Assembly: GCA_022711465.1 (NCBI GenBank)
Contig: JAKLEZ010000001.1
Location: 620,001 to 684,000 of the forward strand
Reading direction: 5' to 3'
From: Planctomycetota bacterium
Lineage (GTDB): Bacteria; Planctomycetota; Phycisphaerae; UBA1845; PWPN01
DNA length: 64,000 nt
Below, piece after piece: positions 33,587 to 42,745 of the stretch. The notes below the pieces were generated by a model that did not search any database, was not told where the DNA came from, and saw only the letters and a program-made list of their open reading frames with translations. Position 1 is the stretch's first letter; each line of letters begins with the position of its first letter. The position numbers and the translations under genes were made by a program.

Positions 33587-34477
33587 TCAGGGCTTGATAA
33601 GAGCAAGAACGTCGGCGGCGCGGACGGTATCGTGGAACACCATCACCGTCTCGCTGCCGTGGACCTGATCGGTACCCGCGGAGCGTGGTTTCTCACCGTG
33701 GACCGATACCGCCGAGAAGTGGGCGACGGCATTTCCGAACCGGTCCAGGACGGCGGCGCCGCTGGAGCCGGGTGCACCCTCCACCGAGACGTTGATCCGC
33801 ACCGGGTATCGCTCCTTCGAACTGGCTGGATGCAGGTGCTGGTAGATGCGGTTTACCATGCCCCGGCTGAAGAACCCGGGGCGATTGGCCGGATCGCTGT
33901 AGCACCAGACATCGTCGCCCGGGGCGATCCGGCCGCTGAGCGGAAGCGGCCGCAGCGGCTTGTCCGGCGCGATCCTGACGATGCAGGAATCGGTGAATCG
34001 GCTGCCGGCGAGGATCTCCGTCACCGGCAGGACGTCCCCGGCATCGGTCACGGCCAGCAGGTAGCCCTCCTTCATGTTCTGGGGATCGACCACGTGGAAA
34101 CAGGTCGCCACGGCGCCGTCGGCGGTAATTGCATAGCCGCCGGCGACATTGAAGTGCCATTTGCTGCACTTGCTGCACAGGAAGTAGTAGCCCACTCGTA
34201 CGTGGGCGTTGCGAGCCAGGCTCCAGAGTTCACCCCCGCTCAGCGGTCGGCTCCTGACCAGGGGGAGCGACAGTTGGCATGAGGACTTGCGCAGCTGAGC
34301 CTTGACCTCCTTCATTTCCAGAAGCCGACCGGCTTCCTTCAGTTTCTTCGCCTGCTCGATCCACTCGGGATCGGTCCCGTGATACTCGCGGATGATCGCG
34401 CCTTCCGGAGCCCCGACGGGTGAACAACCCGCCACACACACCAGTACCCCACACAGGGCCATAGCCATCGTTCTCAT
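33587..34477 (-). CDS. Trypsin-like serine protease lipoprotein
   Basis: The 296-residue protein has a lipobox VAGC with Cys18, so it is probably a lipoprotein. The catalytic triad of the chymotrypsin fold is visible: His in TCFHVVD, Asp in FTDSCIVRI and Ser in GAPGSSGAAVLD. A CSKCSK segment (residues about 103-108) may form a disulphide or metal site. ATG 34477 is used; a GTG 12 bases upstream overlaps the GH127-like gene. Its target is unknown. It shares a transcript with the two secreted sugar enzymes upstream. Confidence 0.75.
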   Translation of the reverse strand: MRTMAMALCGVLVCVAGCSPVGAPEGAIIREYHGTDPEWIEQAKKLKEAGRLLEMKEVKAQLRKSSCQLSLPLVRSRPLSGGELWSLARNAHVRVGYYFLCSKCSKWHFNVAGGYAITADGAVATCFHVVDPQNMKEGYLLAVTDAGDVLPVTEILAGSRFTDSCIVRIAPDKPLRPLPLSGRIAPGDDVWCYSDPANRPGFFSRGMVNRIYQHLHPASSKERYPVRINVSVEGAPGSSGAAVLDRFGNAVAHFSAVSVHGEKPRSAGTDQVHGSETVMVFHDTVRAADVLALIKP

Positions 34478-34485
34478 GTCCGCCC

Positions 34486-36210
34486 TCACTCAGCTTTCCT
34501 GGTCTGGAACAAGATGCGCTTCCGCGCGGGATCCTTCGCGTCGGGCGTCAGCCACCCGGCCGAGACAATGTCCAGCACTCTCACCCGATCCGAGGGGTCG
34601 ACCACCGGCACCCGCCCGGCGGCATCCAGGACCGGTCGGCCGGCGTCGTCCACACGAACCGCCCACGGCACGTCCACATTGGCCTCCGCGCTGGAGAGCC
34701 CCAGGCACAACGGGCCGTTGAAGATGGCCATACCCTTTGGATCCTTGGCGGGCCACGGGACACCGTACACTTCCGTTCCGAGTGTCACGTCCACGACGGT
34801 CGACGACCGCCAATCACGCGATATCAGCACCCGCCGACCCGGCCCAGTACTTCCCACCGGCACACCGTCGCATGTCACCTTCACTGATCGCGCCCAAAGG
34901 GGCGCCCGCAGAGACAGAACGCAGGATCGAGGCTGCTCACACGTCACCCGGATCCGCACCCGTTCCATGCGCGGGAAGTCGCTGCTGATTTCCAGACACA
35001 TGCCCCATTCGGCGATTCTGATCTCGGCCGCAGGATAGAGGTTGACGTTCAGCGTCCCGTCCGCGACAGTGGCGATGAACCGTCCGACCTGCCCCAAAGC
35101 CCACTGCCCCCAGAGCGAGCAGCAACCGGGATTCTCGCTGCCGAACCGCCCATCCCAACCTTGCCAGTTCTTCCCACCGACGATGTCCTGAGCAAAGGTG
35201 CGATGTCCGAACCCCCCGGTGTGAAACTGGTTGGCGAAGAAATGGTTCACCAGAGTGTGCTCGGCGTCGTCGAGATAACGCTCCTCGCCGGTGAGGGTGT
35301 GCATCATCAAGTTGACGACGATCCAATCCGCCAACGCGCACCCTTCGTCCTGGGGTGAGCCGGGCATCTCTTCGGGCAGACCGCCGTCGACCGTGCGCGA
35401 CTCACGGCACCAGGAGAGATAGTCCTCGACCTTGCCCAGGTACTCCTTCCTGCCGGTGACCCGCGTCAGATCGATCAGCCCGCGACAGAGGGAGAGCGAA
35501 TGATGGGTGTGCTTGGTCCGGCCGGCGCGCTGGGCCAGGCGTTCGGCGAACTGGATGGCCCACTTGTCGCCCCCGTGTTCCGCCAGGGCCACAAGGCCAT
35601 CCAGACAGTGGCCATAGAACTCATGGAGCTTGCCACCGGAGCGGGCCTCCCATTTCGGCGCGATCGCTTCGAAGTAGCGTGCCAGCCTGCGAGCCGCCTC
35701 CAGGTAACGAGGATCATGCGTGTCCGCGAACGCGTCCATCAGGCCACGAAGGGCGAACGCGTTGCCCGAGGGAATCCGAGCGTCATCCGAACCGGCACAA
35801 CCGGGCGGTCCGAAGTTGCCCTCCCCGGTCTGCAGCGGCAGAATCGCGTCTGCAACCGCCTTGCGATGCCACGCCGCCTGCGACCAGCCGTAGCCCTCGG
35901 CCACAGTCAGTACCGAGAGCCATCGGCCGACCTGGTCCCCCGGCCAGTCCCACCACAGCGCCCCCGGCTTGCCGGCCGCACTGGCCGCGAAACTCGACAG
36001 AGGGTACCGGTCTGTCCGGGTCAACAGGTTGCACGTGGCTGCCACGTACCGAGTGCCTAATTCCCCGGACAACCGAACAGCGGCGAATGGCATCGGCTTC
36101 GATCCACCTGCCTGCTGCGGACTTACGGGGCGATCATCCGCCATTGCGGGAGTGCAGACGACGGCTGTCAGACAGCAACCCCAGATACTCGCCAGCGCGG
36201 CTCGATTCAT
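34486..36210 (-). CDS. GH127-like secreted glycosidase (beta-L-arabinofuranosidase family)
   Basis: The 574-residue protein has a signal peptide (LASIWGCCLTAVVCTPAMA), then an (alpha/alpha)6-barrel pattern and a C-terminal beta domain, the layout of the DUF1680/GH127 group. Motifs such as HEFYGHCLDGLVALAEH, FANQFHTGGFGHRTF and SENPGCCSLWGQWALGQV fit the GH127 active-site area, where a Glu and zinc-bound cysteines are catalytic; Glu and a Cys-Cys pair are present. The family acts on beta-L-arabinofuranosides and related sugars, and the actual substrate here is unknown. It is ten bases after the Tat-exported enzyme, in one operon with it. Confidence 0.65.
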   Translation of the reverse strand: MNRAALASIWGCCLTAVVCTPAMADDRPVSPQQAGGSKPMPFAAVRLSGELGTRYVAATCNLLTRTDRYPLSSFAASAAGKPGALWWDWPGDQVGRWLSVLTVAEGYGWSQAAWHRKAVADAILPLQTGEGNFGPPGCAGSDDARIPSGNAFALRGLMDAFADTHDPRYLEAARRLARYFEAIAPKWEARSGGKLHEFYGHCLDGLVALAEHGGDKWAIQFAERLAQRAGRTKHTHHSLSLCRGLIDLTRVTGRKEYLGKVEDYLSWCRESRTVDGGLPEEMPGSPQDEGCALADWIVVNLMMHTLTGEERYLDDAEHTLVNHFFANQFHTGGFGHRTFAQDIVGGKNWQGWDGRFGSENPGCCSLWGQWALGQVGRFIATVADGTLNVNLYPAAEIRIAEWGMCLEISSDFPRMERVRIRVTCEQPRSCVLSLRAPLWARSVKVTCDGVPVGSTGPGRRVLISRDWRSSTVVDVTLGTEVYGVPWPAKDPKGMAIFNGPLCLGLSSAEANVDVPWAVRVDDAGRPVLDAAGRVPVVDPSDRVRVLDIVSAGWLTPDAKDPARKRILFQTRKAE

Positions 36211-36220
36211 CTCACAGACC

Positions 36221-38056
36221 CTATCCTTTCACGAGCGTGCCGATATCTCGGAGCATCTGCTCTTTCACGTCGTTGGGCAATCGCGTCAACCCGAATCCAT
36301 CTCCCCAGCCGTTGGTCACGCTCACCGCGGCGCCGACCTTGCGGGCCAGATCCATCTGGGCCGGCCACAGCGACTTGTACAGCCAGGCACAGGGCAGCCA
36401 GGCCTTCTGGCCCAGTGCGGCCATATACCGGATCGGCGGTTTGCGGTAGAGTTCGTGCCCGAGCAGTCGACCATAGCAGTGATCGCCGCCCTCCCCGTCG
36501 CCCCACAGGCAGAAGTTGGACATCGAGCAGTCGCTGGCGAAGAGAGCCTTCTCCGGCCCGAACGATCGCACGGTCTCCCGGAGTTGCCGCATCAATTCGA
36601 TGCCGCCGGGCGACAGCGGCCCGCTGCGCTCCTTGTGGTGCTCCCAGCCCCAGGCGGCGAACGTCTCGTCGAGCACGATCGCGTCGGGGTTGAGCAGTTC
36701 CATGATCCAGGCCGCCTGCTGCACCAGGTGATCGCGCCATTGCTTTGAGCTGTGCGACATCCGCCAGGACTTCTTGATCGTATCCGGCCCCACCCAACCG
36801 AACGGCGTGGGCTTGCCGGCCGCATCGACCAGGATCGAGTCCCTCATCTTCTCGAACAGAGGCGAGCCCTCGTCCAGAATTGCGTAGTGCATGTAGATGG
36901 CCGGCCGAACACCCGCCTTACGGGTCGCATTAACCCGGGCCCTGATCTTCTCGAGGGTCATGGTCACCGGCCCGGCCGCGTCACCCGACATGGCCTTCCA
37001 TTCCTTCCGGTCGGGATGAATGAAGTCGCCGTAGGACAAGTAGTAGCCGTGCTGTGTGGCCATGCCGACGCGGAACTCGCCGAAATGAGGGAGGTCGAGA
37101 TCGTAGCCGTCACCGCGCGGTCCTTCCGCCTTGATCCCGGACAGGAAGTCGTAGTAATGAACGCGAACGTCGCGTGGCCATGCGATGGCCGGGAACTCAT
37201 CCTTGTGGCCAAGCTCGTGAAAGGCTCGCCAGGCTTCGCTCGCATCGCCGAAGTGCACCAGCAGGAAGACCCTGACCGTCTGGGAGTGCCCGGCCGCCAG
37301 CCGAACCCGCCGACCCGATCGCCAGGCCCGCAACGCCCCCCCCTGCAAGGCCTCCCACATGAGCGGCTCGGTGGATGTACCGAAGAATGCCACATGGCAC
37401 GGCCCTCTGTCGGCGAAGACATCCACTACCGGGGCCAACAACATGGCCCGTGTCTTCGTCCGAACCGGATCGCTGGCTTGCACTTCCAGATAGTGACACG
37501 CGAAGCCCTCAGGGCCAATTGGCTGGAGGCAATCCTTCAACCGCTCTTGTTTGCCATCCTCGGGGTCGCCCAGGCTTGCTGCAGAGAGCGGCACATACAC
37601 CCGCTGATCGGCCGGATCCCTGCACGGGCGGACCCCTGACAGGAAACCCGCGAAGACCTCGCACGACTTGTCCGAGGCGTTCCGCAAGGTCAGCGTCGCC
37701 TCGAGCAGGTCCTCCCGGGAACCGCCGGCGGACCAATGCAGCTGATGAGCCAGCGAAACCTGCACCGGGCCGCAAGCGCCCCTCGGCGTTCCGCACCCGA
37801 ATACCACCTCCGGGCCGGGCTTGCCGTCCTCGATCGACCGGCAGAAAGCATCGAGCAGGCCGACCTTCTCGTCAGGATTCACCAGGCGCTGCCCGTCCAC
37901 CGCGAGCCCGTCGAACAACCTCGAGTTCTCATACCGGCGCCACGCGATCCCGGATCCTCCGCCGGCCTTCACCTCCTGACCCGGGAGGCTCGCCGATCTC
38001 ATCGTTGTGCCGAGGATCGCCGCACCACCCAGGGCCATGAATTCGCGTCGATTCAA
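36221..38056 (-). CDS. Tat-exported putative glycoside hydrolase of unknown family
   Basis: The 611-residue protein begins at TTG 38056, with AAGGAG eight bases upstream, giving the Tat signal NRREFMALGGAAILGTT; an ATG at 38107 is in frame but lacks a ribosome site. The N-terminal 250 residues look beta-rich. The later part looks like a TIM barrel (RVHYYDFLSGIKAEGPRG, RPAIYMHYAILDE, and PDAIVLDETFAAWGWEHH, with an acidic DE at a strand end such as in glycosidases). I cannot place it in a CAZy family. It is exported folded and is co-transcribed with the GH127-like enzyme. Confidence 0.55.
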   Translation of the reverse strand: MNRREFMALGGAAILGTTMRSASLPGQEVKAGGGSGIAWRRYENSRLFDGLAVDGQRLVNPDEKVGLLDAFCRSIEDGKPGPEVVFGCGTPRGACGPVQVSLAHQLHWSAGGSREDLLEATLTLRNASDKSCEVFAGFLSGVRPCRDPADQRVYVPLSAASLGDPEDGKQERLKDCLQPIGPEGFACHYLEVQASDPVRTKTRAMLLAPVVDVFADRGPCHVAFFGTSTEPLMWEALQGGALRAWRSGRRVRLAAGHSQTVRVFLLVHFGDASEAWRAFHELGHKDEFPAIAWPRDVRVHYYDFLSGIKAEGPRGDGYDLDLPHFGEFRVGMATQHGYYLSYGDFIHPDRKEWKAMSGDAAGPVTMTLEKIRARVNATRKAGVRPAIYMHYAILDEGSPLFEKMRDSILVDAAGKPTPFGWVGPDTIKKSWRMSHSSKQWRDHLVQQAAWIMELLNPDAIVLDETFAAWGWEHHKERSGPLSPGGIELMRQLRETVRSFGPEKALFASDCSMSNFCLWGDGEGGDHCYGRLLGHELYRKPPIRYMAALGQKAWLPCAWLYKSLWPAQMDLARKVGAAVSVTNGWGDGFGLTRLPNDVKEQMLRDIGTLVKG

Positions 38057-38142
38057 TGCAGAGACTCCTTCGCTGGCAGGAGAAGAGGGGCTGCCGGGTG
38101 TTCGCATCCGGACCCCGCACCGGCTTCGTCGCTTGGAGCAAG

Positions 38143-38170
38143 ATTATACTGCCGGAATCGAGCCTGCCTA
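38143..38170 (-). promoter_or_regulatory. Promoter of the Tat-exported hydrolase operon
   Basis: Read on the minus strand, a perfect TATAAT (38148 to 38143) lies 16 bases after TAGGCA (38170 to 38165, four of six). Transcription would start near 38136, about 80 bases before the TTG start at 38056. It sits in the gap after rtcA and before the hydrolase. Confidence 0.45.
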
Positions 38171-38178
38171 CTACCGGA

Positions 38179-39195
38179 TCAGCCCACGCCGACCTGCCAT
38201 CGATCGCTGTCCACGTTTTGCACCTGCATCTCGATCCCGAGAAACTGCCTGATCAACTCGACGTGGGTGATCGAATGCAGCGTCAGGGGCATGGTCATGA
38301 ACGCCCCCCGGCCGGCAATGGCCAAGGGCAGCATCACCTGGTCGGCCAAGTACGGGCCGACCGGCACCTCGGCCTTCAGGTAGCGCTGGTAAGCCTGCAG
38401 AGCGTGCGTTGCGACCGCCTCTGCACTGTGCCGCACCTCCCCGAAGCCAGTGAAGACCTCGCTCACATGCTCGCACTCCACCTCGATCAGGACGACGTTC
38501 CCCGGTCCCTGAGCCTCACCCAGGGCCTCGATGGCGTAGTCCGAGGCCGCCCAGGCGGTCCGCCGCCGCAACAGGTCGATCTCCCGCTCGGCGATCGTCT
38601 GCGGCAAGTTGGCGATCAGGGCCCTGGCCCGATGGCTTCGAATCACGCCCCGTTCGAGCAGTTCGATCGCATTGAGTCTGGCGGCCGGCTCCACGGCAAC
38701 CGTGAACCGCCCCCCCCCGGCCGGATAGAACCCGAACCGCTCCAGCGTGGCGGATACCCTGGGCCCCATCCGGCTGACGATCGGCAGGAACGACTTGGCC
38801 AGGAAATCGAACGGCGGTGCGAACGGGTTGTGCGTGCCACCCTCGAAGGTCAGCTTCGAGGGCCCCGATGCGGTGAGCAACGCCGGCAGAACCGTCTGCA
38901 AGACGAGCGTGGTGCTCCCGGCCGTCCCCACCGAGAACGTGTATTCGCCCGGTTCGACCCGGCCCGGCCGAAAAATGACCTGGCTCGAAGCGATGGTGGC
39001 GCCGTTGACTTCCGCGCCGCAGACCTGCGCTGCCGCCTGAACGGCCGTCAAGTGCTGCCGCATCAAACCGGGTCTAGACCGTCCCGCGCGGATCTTCTCA
39101 ATCCGGAACGGCGTGCCGGTCAACATGGACAAAGCCAGCGACGAACGCAGAATCTGCCCGCCGCCTTCACCAGCTGAACCATCAACGGTGAGCAT
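38179..39195 (-). CDS. rtcA: RNA 3'-terminal phosphate cyclase
   Basis: The 338-residue enzyme makes 2',3'-cyclic phosphate at RNA ends with ATP through an AMP-enzyme intermediate. The signature VDGSAGEGGGQILRSSLALS is at the N-terminus and SRPGLMRQHLTAV and GGGRFTVAV follow. The nucleophilic His is probably in LTLHSITHVELIRQF near the C-terminus, where the family has its adenylated histidine. I use ATG 39195, which gives the standard MLTVDGS opening, rather than GTG 39204. No RtcB ligase or RtcR regulator is nearby, so it is a lone rtcA. Confidence 0.93.
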   Translation of the reverse strand: MLTVDGSAGEGGGQILRSSLALSMLTGTPFRIEKIRAGRSRPGLMRQHLTAVQAAAQVCGAEVNGATIASSQVIFRPGRVEPGEYTFSVGTAGSTTLVLQTVLPALLTASGPSKLTFEGGTHNPFAPPFDFLAKSFLPIVSRMGPRVSATLERFGFYPAGGGRFTVAVEPAARLNAIELLERGVIRSHRARALIANLPQTIAEREIDLLRRRTAWAASDYAIEALGEAQGPGNVVLIEVECEHVSEVFTGFGEVRHSAEAVATHALQAYQRYLKAEVPVGPYLADQVMLPLAIAGRGAFMTMPLTLHSITHVELIRQFLGIEMQVQNVDSDRWQVGVG

Positions 39196-39276
39196 TCGTT
39201 TCACCGCTGAGCATCAACTGTCTGGATCGCATGTTCCCATTCTCCGGGATTTGGTCCTCTCCATCAAGTCAATCCA

Positions 39277-39282
39277 TATAAT
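39277..39282 (+). promoter_or_regulatory. Perfect -10 element upstream of the methyltransferase
   Basis: TATAAT at 39277-39282 lies in the gap between divergent rtcA and the methyltransferase, 83 bases before the GTG at 39366. The best -35-like TTGGTC is 20 bases upstream, longer than ideal, so support is partial. Confidence 0.35.
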
Positions 39283-39365
39283 CAGGTCAGCAGTTAGAAG
39301 ACCGTGGGAGGAAAGAAGACCTGGATCGAACCGCCAAGCAGCCGAAGACGGCAAGGAGAGCGCAC

Positions 39366-40151
39366 GTGAATCACGGTGACGTTGGACGCATCTGGGACGA
39401 GAATGCCGCCGCCTGGACGCGGCTCACGCGGATGGGCTGCGACGTGCTGCGGGATTACGTCAACACGCCGGCGTTCCTGGAGATGCTTCCGGAGGTGGCC
39501 GGTCTGCGCGGGCTGGACATCGGTTGCGGCGAAGGTCACAACACGCGCCTCGTGGCCGGCAAGGGCGCGCGGATGACGGCGTTCGACATCTCGCGGATCT
39601 TCGTTCAGCAGGCTCACGCTTACGAGCGGGACCTGCCGCTTTACATCTCCTACCTTCGGGCCAGCGCGGTCGAACTGCCTTTCGCGGCGGAGGCTTTCGA
39701 CTTCGCGATGGCAACCATGAGTCTCATGGACATGCCCGAACACGAACGGGTGATGGGCGAGGTGCACCGGGTACTGAAACCGGGCGGCTTCCTGCAATTC
39801 TCGATCAGTCATCCGTGCTTTGCCACGCCCCGATGGAAGTGGATCCTCGATGAGGAGGGGAACAGGATCGCCATGGAATGCGGCGACTACTTCCAGGAAC
39901 TGCATGGCGAGATGGAGCATTGGATCTTCTCGAACACACCCGCGGAGCTCAAGGATGAGCTTCCCGAGTTCCACATCCCGCGTTTCACCCGCACGCTGAG
40001 CGCCTGGATGAATCTCCTGCTGGACGCTGGCTTCGCCATTGAGCGACTGGACGAGCCGTGCGCCAGCGATGAAGCCCTCGCCCGCCAGCCGACTCTGGCC
40101 GACTCGCGGGTCATCGCCTACACCTTGATCGTCCGGTGCCGCAAAGCGTGA
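39366..40151 (+). CDS. Class I SAM-dependent methyltransferase
   Basis: The 261-residue protein has the Rossmann SAM-binding motif LRGLDIGCGEGHNTRLVA at residues about 48-65, the acidic residue FDIS after strand two, AVELPFAAEAFDFAMATMSLMDM as motif II region, and VHRVLKPGGFLQFSISHPCF as post-motif III. This is a UbiE/type-11 methyltransferase pattern; the substrate is unknown. AAGGAG ends seven bases before GTG 39366. A glycosyltransferase follows after 59 bases, so cell-envelope use is possible. Confidence 0.88.
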   Translation: MNHGDVGRIWDENAAAWTRLTRMGCDVLRDYVNTPAFLEMLPEVAGLRGLDIGCGEGHNTRLVAGKGARMTAFDISRIFVQQAHAYERDLPLYISYLRASAVELPFAAEAFDFAMATMSLMDMPEHERVMGEVHRVLKPGGFLQFSISHPCFATPRWKWILDEEGNRIAMECGDYFQELHGEMEHWIFSNTPAELKDELPEFHIPRFTRTLSAWMNLLLDAGFAIERLDEPCASDEALARQPTLADSRVIAYTLIVRCRKA

Positions 40152-40210
40152 TCCGCAGGGTCGGTGGGTTGACCGTACAAACCTGGATGCCCCCATTCTC
40201 GAGCGGTACA

Positions 40211-41293
40211 ATGGCCGCCTTGAACAACCTGGATCATCGCCACTTCCGACGCATCCTGATCATCAAACCGAGCTCGCTCGGCGATGTGATCCATGCGCTG
40301 CCCGTGCTCAGCGGACTGAGGAGGCGGTTTCCCGAGGCGAGGATTAGCTGGCTGGTATCAACCTCCTGCATGGGTCTCATGGAGGGCCATCCGGAGCTGG
40401 ACGAGCTCATCCCGTTCGACCGTCGGCGGTATGGCAGGGTAGCTCGAAGCTGGAAGGTGACCCGGGAGTTCGCCCGTTTCGCCCTGGATCTGCGTGCCCG
40501 GCGGTTTGATCTGGTACTCGATCTGCAGGGCCTGTTCCGCAGCGGCTTGTTCGCCTGGATCTGCGGCGCCGGCGTGCGGATGGGCTTCACCTCGACGCGC
40601 GAGTTCGGCTGGATCTTCCACACCCACCGCGTGTACGTCCCGCCCCGCGACCTGCACGCCGTGGACTGCAATCTTCTCTTCGCTCGGCGGTTAGGCCTTG
40701 CCGAGGAGCCGGTCCGCTTCAGTCTGCCGGTCCAGGAAGGGGCCCGTTCGGCGGTCGCGGCCATGCTTCACCAACATGGCATTCGGAGCGGCCAGGGCTA
40801 CGCCCTCATCGCCCCGGGCACGCGGTGGGAGACAAAGGTGTGGCCGGTCGAGTATTTCGCCGCAGTGGCCCGGTACGTTCGCTCGAACCACAGCCTGCCG
40901 GTCGTTTTGGCCGGGGCGCCCGATGAACTGGGCATTGCCGGCCGGGTCCAGGAACTGGCCGGCGAGCCGGTGGCCAACCTGGCCGGGCGAACCTCGCTGC
41001 AGCAGATGGTCGCCCTGGTTGACGGGGCGGCGGTGGCGATCATGAACGATACCGGCCCGATGCATCTGGCCGTGGCCCTGGGCAGACCGCTGGTGGCCGT
41101 CTACGGCCCCACCAACGCCGTCCGGACGGGACCCTACCGCCGGCCGGAGAGCGTCGCCCGACTGGACTTGGAGTGCTCGCCATGTTACCTCAAGCGTCTG
41201 AAGGACTGCCCCCACGGGCACAAGTGCCTGAAGGAGTTGGCGCCTGAGACGGTCTGCCGACAAGTATCAGAGGCGTTGCGAGGACGCGGCTGA
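40211..41293 (+). CDS. Glycosyltransferase family 9 (heptosyltransferase-like)
   Basis: The 360-residue enzyme has the GT9 start RILIIKPSSLGDVIHALPVLSGLR, the GSALGD-type loop, and the C-terminal donor-binding part with LAGRTSLQQMVALVDGAA, NDTGPMHLAVALGRPLVAVYGPT and a Cys-rich tail (CSPCYLKRLKDCPHGHKC). These match LPS heptosyltransferase I/II, which add heptose to lipid A-core. ATG 40211 is used; an in-frame start at 40136 would overlap the methyltransferase end. The presence of an LPS-type enzyme agrees with a Gram-negative envelope. Confidence 0.9.
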   Translation: MAALNNLDHRHFRRILIIKPSSLGDVIHALPVLSGLRRRFPEARISWLVSTSCMGLMEGHPELDELIPFDRRRYGRVARSWKVTREFARFALDLRARRFDLVLDLQGLFRSGLFAWICGAGVRMGFTSTREFGWIFHTHRVYVPPRDLHAVDCNLLFARRLGLAEEPVRFSLPVQEGARSAVAAMLHQHGIRSGQGYALIAPGTRWETKVWPVEYFAAVARYVRSNHSLPVVLAGAPDELGIAGRVQELAGEPVANLAGRTSLQQMVALVDGAAVAIMNDTGPMHLAVALGRPLVAVYGPTNAVRTGPYRRPESVARLDLECSPCYLKRLKDCPHGHKCLKELAPETVCRQVSEALRGRG

Positions 41294-41296
41294 GAC

Positions 41297-42718
41297 GTGG
41301 ACACCGCCCTGCTCATCCTGACGATGACGATCCTGGCCCCGGTCGCACAGGCGGACCCGCCCAGATCCACGTCGGCAGGTCACGGCGTCGTGCTCAAGGC
41401 CGGCATCACCGCTCAGGATCCGCAACGGCGCACGGCGGCGATCGGCCTGGGACGCGAAGCGGGGGTCAGGGTGGGGGATCCCTTCTGGATTGTCAGCGAC
41501 TCCCGCGTCTACGGCCGGGGCTCGATCTTCCTGATCACCGACACGGCCTGCGTGGGTCAACTAACGAGCAATCCGGTCGAGGCTCCCGAGGCCCGAACCG
41601 CCTTGATCGTCCGTAGGGCCGGGCTGGCGGCCCTCCGTGATCAGCTCCCCGAGCCCGCAACGCTCCGGGGGCAACTGACTCGCCTCCCGCCCGGCCGGCG
41701 CACGGGATGGCTCAACCTCGGTCGGGCATGCGGCTTGCGTGAAGAGGACCCCTTGCTCGTCCGCCGCGAGGGAATCCCGATCGCCCGCGGACGCATCGCC
41801 CTGCTGGAGGACGATATTGCCCTGACTACGTTACAGCCGCTGGTCGGCAACGCCCTCCCTCAGCCCGGCGATGGCCTCGAGCTCTGGCCCGCACCCGCTC
41901 TTCGACGCAACGGCCAGCTCAACAGCGCCGTTCTGGCGGTCCAGGCCCATCGGGAAGGTGCACTGGTCACGCTGGCGGGCACAGCCGAGGACGGGTTGGT
42001 TATCGGCCGGCTGGTCGACCTGTACCGCGGAAGCGAGTATGTCGGGGTGGCCGTCGTCACGGCAATCAGCGAACCACTCAGCGTGGCCCAGATGATCGAG
42101 TCCGCCAGCCGGCAAGCCCCGGAGGTCGGAGACACGGCCATCATCCGCCCCAGCCCTGCGCCCCCGCTCAAGCCGATCCTGGCCGCCGTGTTCCGGGTTG
42201 CGCCCGATCAGTACTGCCTGGTGGCGGCCGGGGAGAGCGACGGCGTCGCGATTGGTGACAAGTTCATCGTCCGACGCCCGGATCCGAAGGCTCCGAGCCG
42301 GCCGCTGGAGATTGCCGAATTGACTGTCAAGACCGTCAAGGTCGAGCATTGCGGGGCGGACGTGAAGCCCCTCGGTGACGGTGAGAGCAAGCTCGCGATC
42401 TGGGATTTCGCCGAGCGGGTGGGGCAACCTGTTCCCCGCTGGCAGGGGATTGGAGCGGTCAGAGAGGTTGACACCCAGGCGCGGACCGCAATCCTGGATG
42501 CCGACGCCTCATCCGTGTTGATCCGGGGGCAGATGGTGCGTTGGCTCCCCGTGGCCCAGGAATCCTCCAAAGGGTCACCAGGCGGTCAGGCGCCCGGAGC
42601 GGCTCTGCTGATCCATCCCATGCTGAACCAGGCGATGCTGTATGTCCCCCCCGGCTGGGGGAGGCCGGAACAGCTGGAACACGCTCGTATCGAGGTGCCG
42701 GTCACCCCGACGAAGTAA
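41297..42718 (+). CDS. Secreted repeat protein of unknown function
   Basis: The 473-residue protein starts at GTG 41297, three bases after the GT9 stop, with a signal peptide (LLILTMTILAPVAQA). I do not recognise a family. It seems built of about four beta-rich units with a shared phrase: a Gly-Leu-containing strand, a GxxVGDxFxI-like turn and a basic-residue strand. Examples are GREAGVRVGDPFWIVSD, GRACGLREEDPLLVRRE, GLVIGRLVDLYRGSEYVGVAVV and ESDGVAIGDKFIVRRPD. This resembles the small beta-barrel repeats of FlgT-C-type proteins. It is probably envelope-located. No catalytic motif was found. Confidence 0.6.
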   Translation: MDTALLILTMTILAPVAQADPPRSTSAGHGVVLKAGITAQDPQRRTAAIGLGREAGVRVGDPFWIVSDSRVYGRGSIFLITDTACVGQLTSNPVEAPEARTALIVRRAGLAALRDQLPEPATLRGQLTRLPPGRRTGWLNLGRACGLREEDPLLVRREGIPIARGRIALLEDDIALTTLQPLVGNALPQPGDGLELWPAPALRRNGQLNSAVLAVQAHREGALVTLAGTAEDGLVIGRLVDLYRGSEYVGVAVVTAISEPLSVAQMIESASRQAPEVGDTAIIRPSPAPPLKPILAAVFRVAPDQYCLVAAGESDGVAIGDKFIVRRPDPKAPSRPLEIAELTVKTVKVEHCGADVKPLGDGESKLAIWDFAERVGQPVPRWQGIGAVREVDTQARTAILDADASSVLIRGQMVRWLPVAQESSKGSPGGQAPGAALLIHPMLNQAMLYVPPGWGRPEQLEHARIEVPVTPTK

Positions 42719-42745
42719 GGAATCCCCCAGGACAGGAGAACAACC

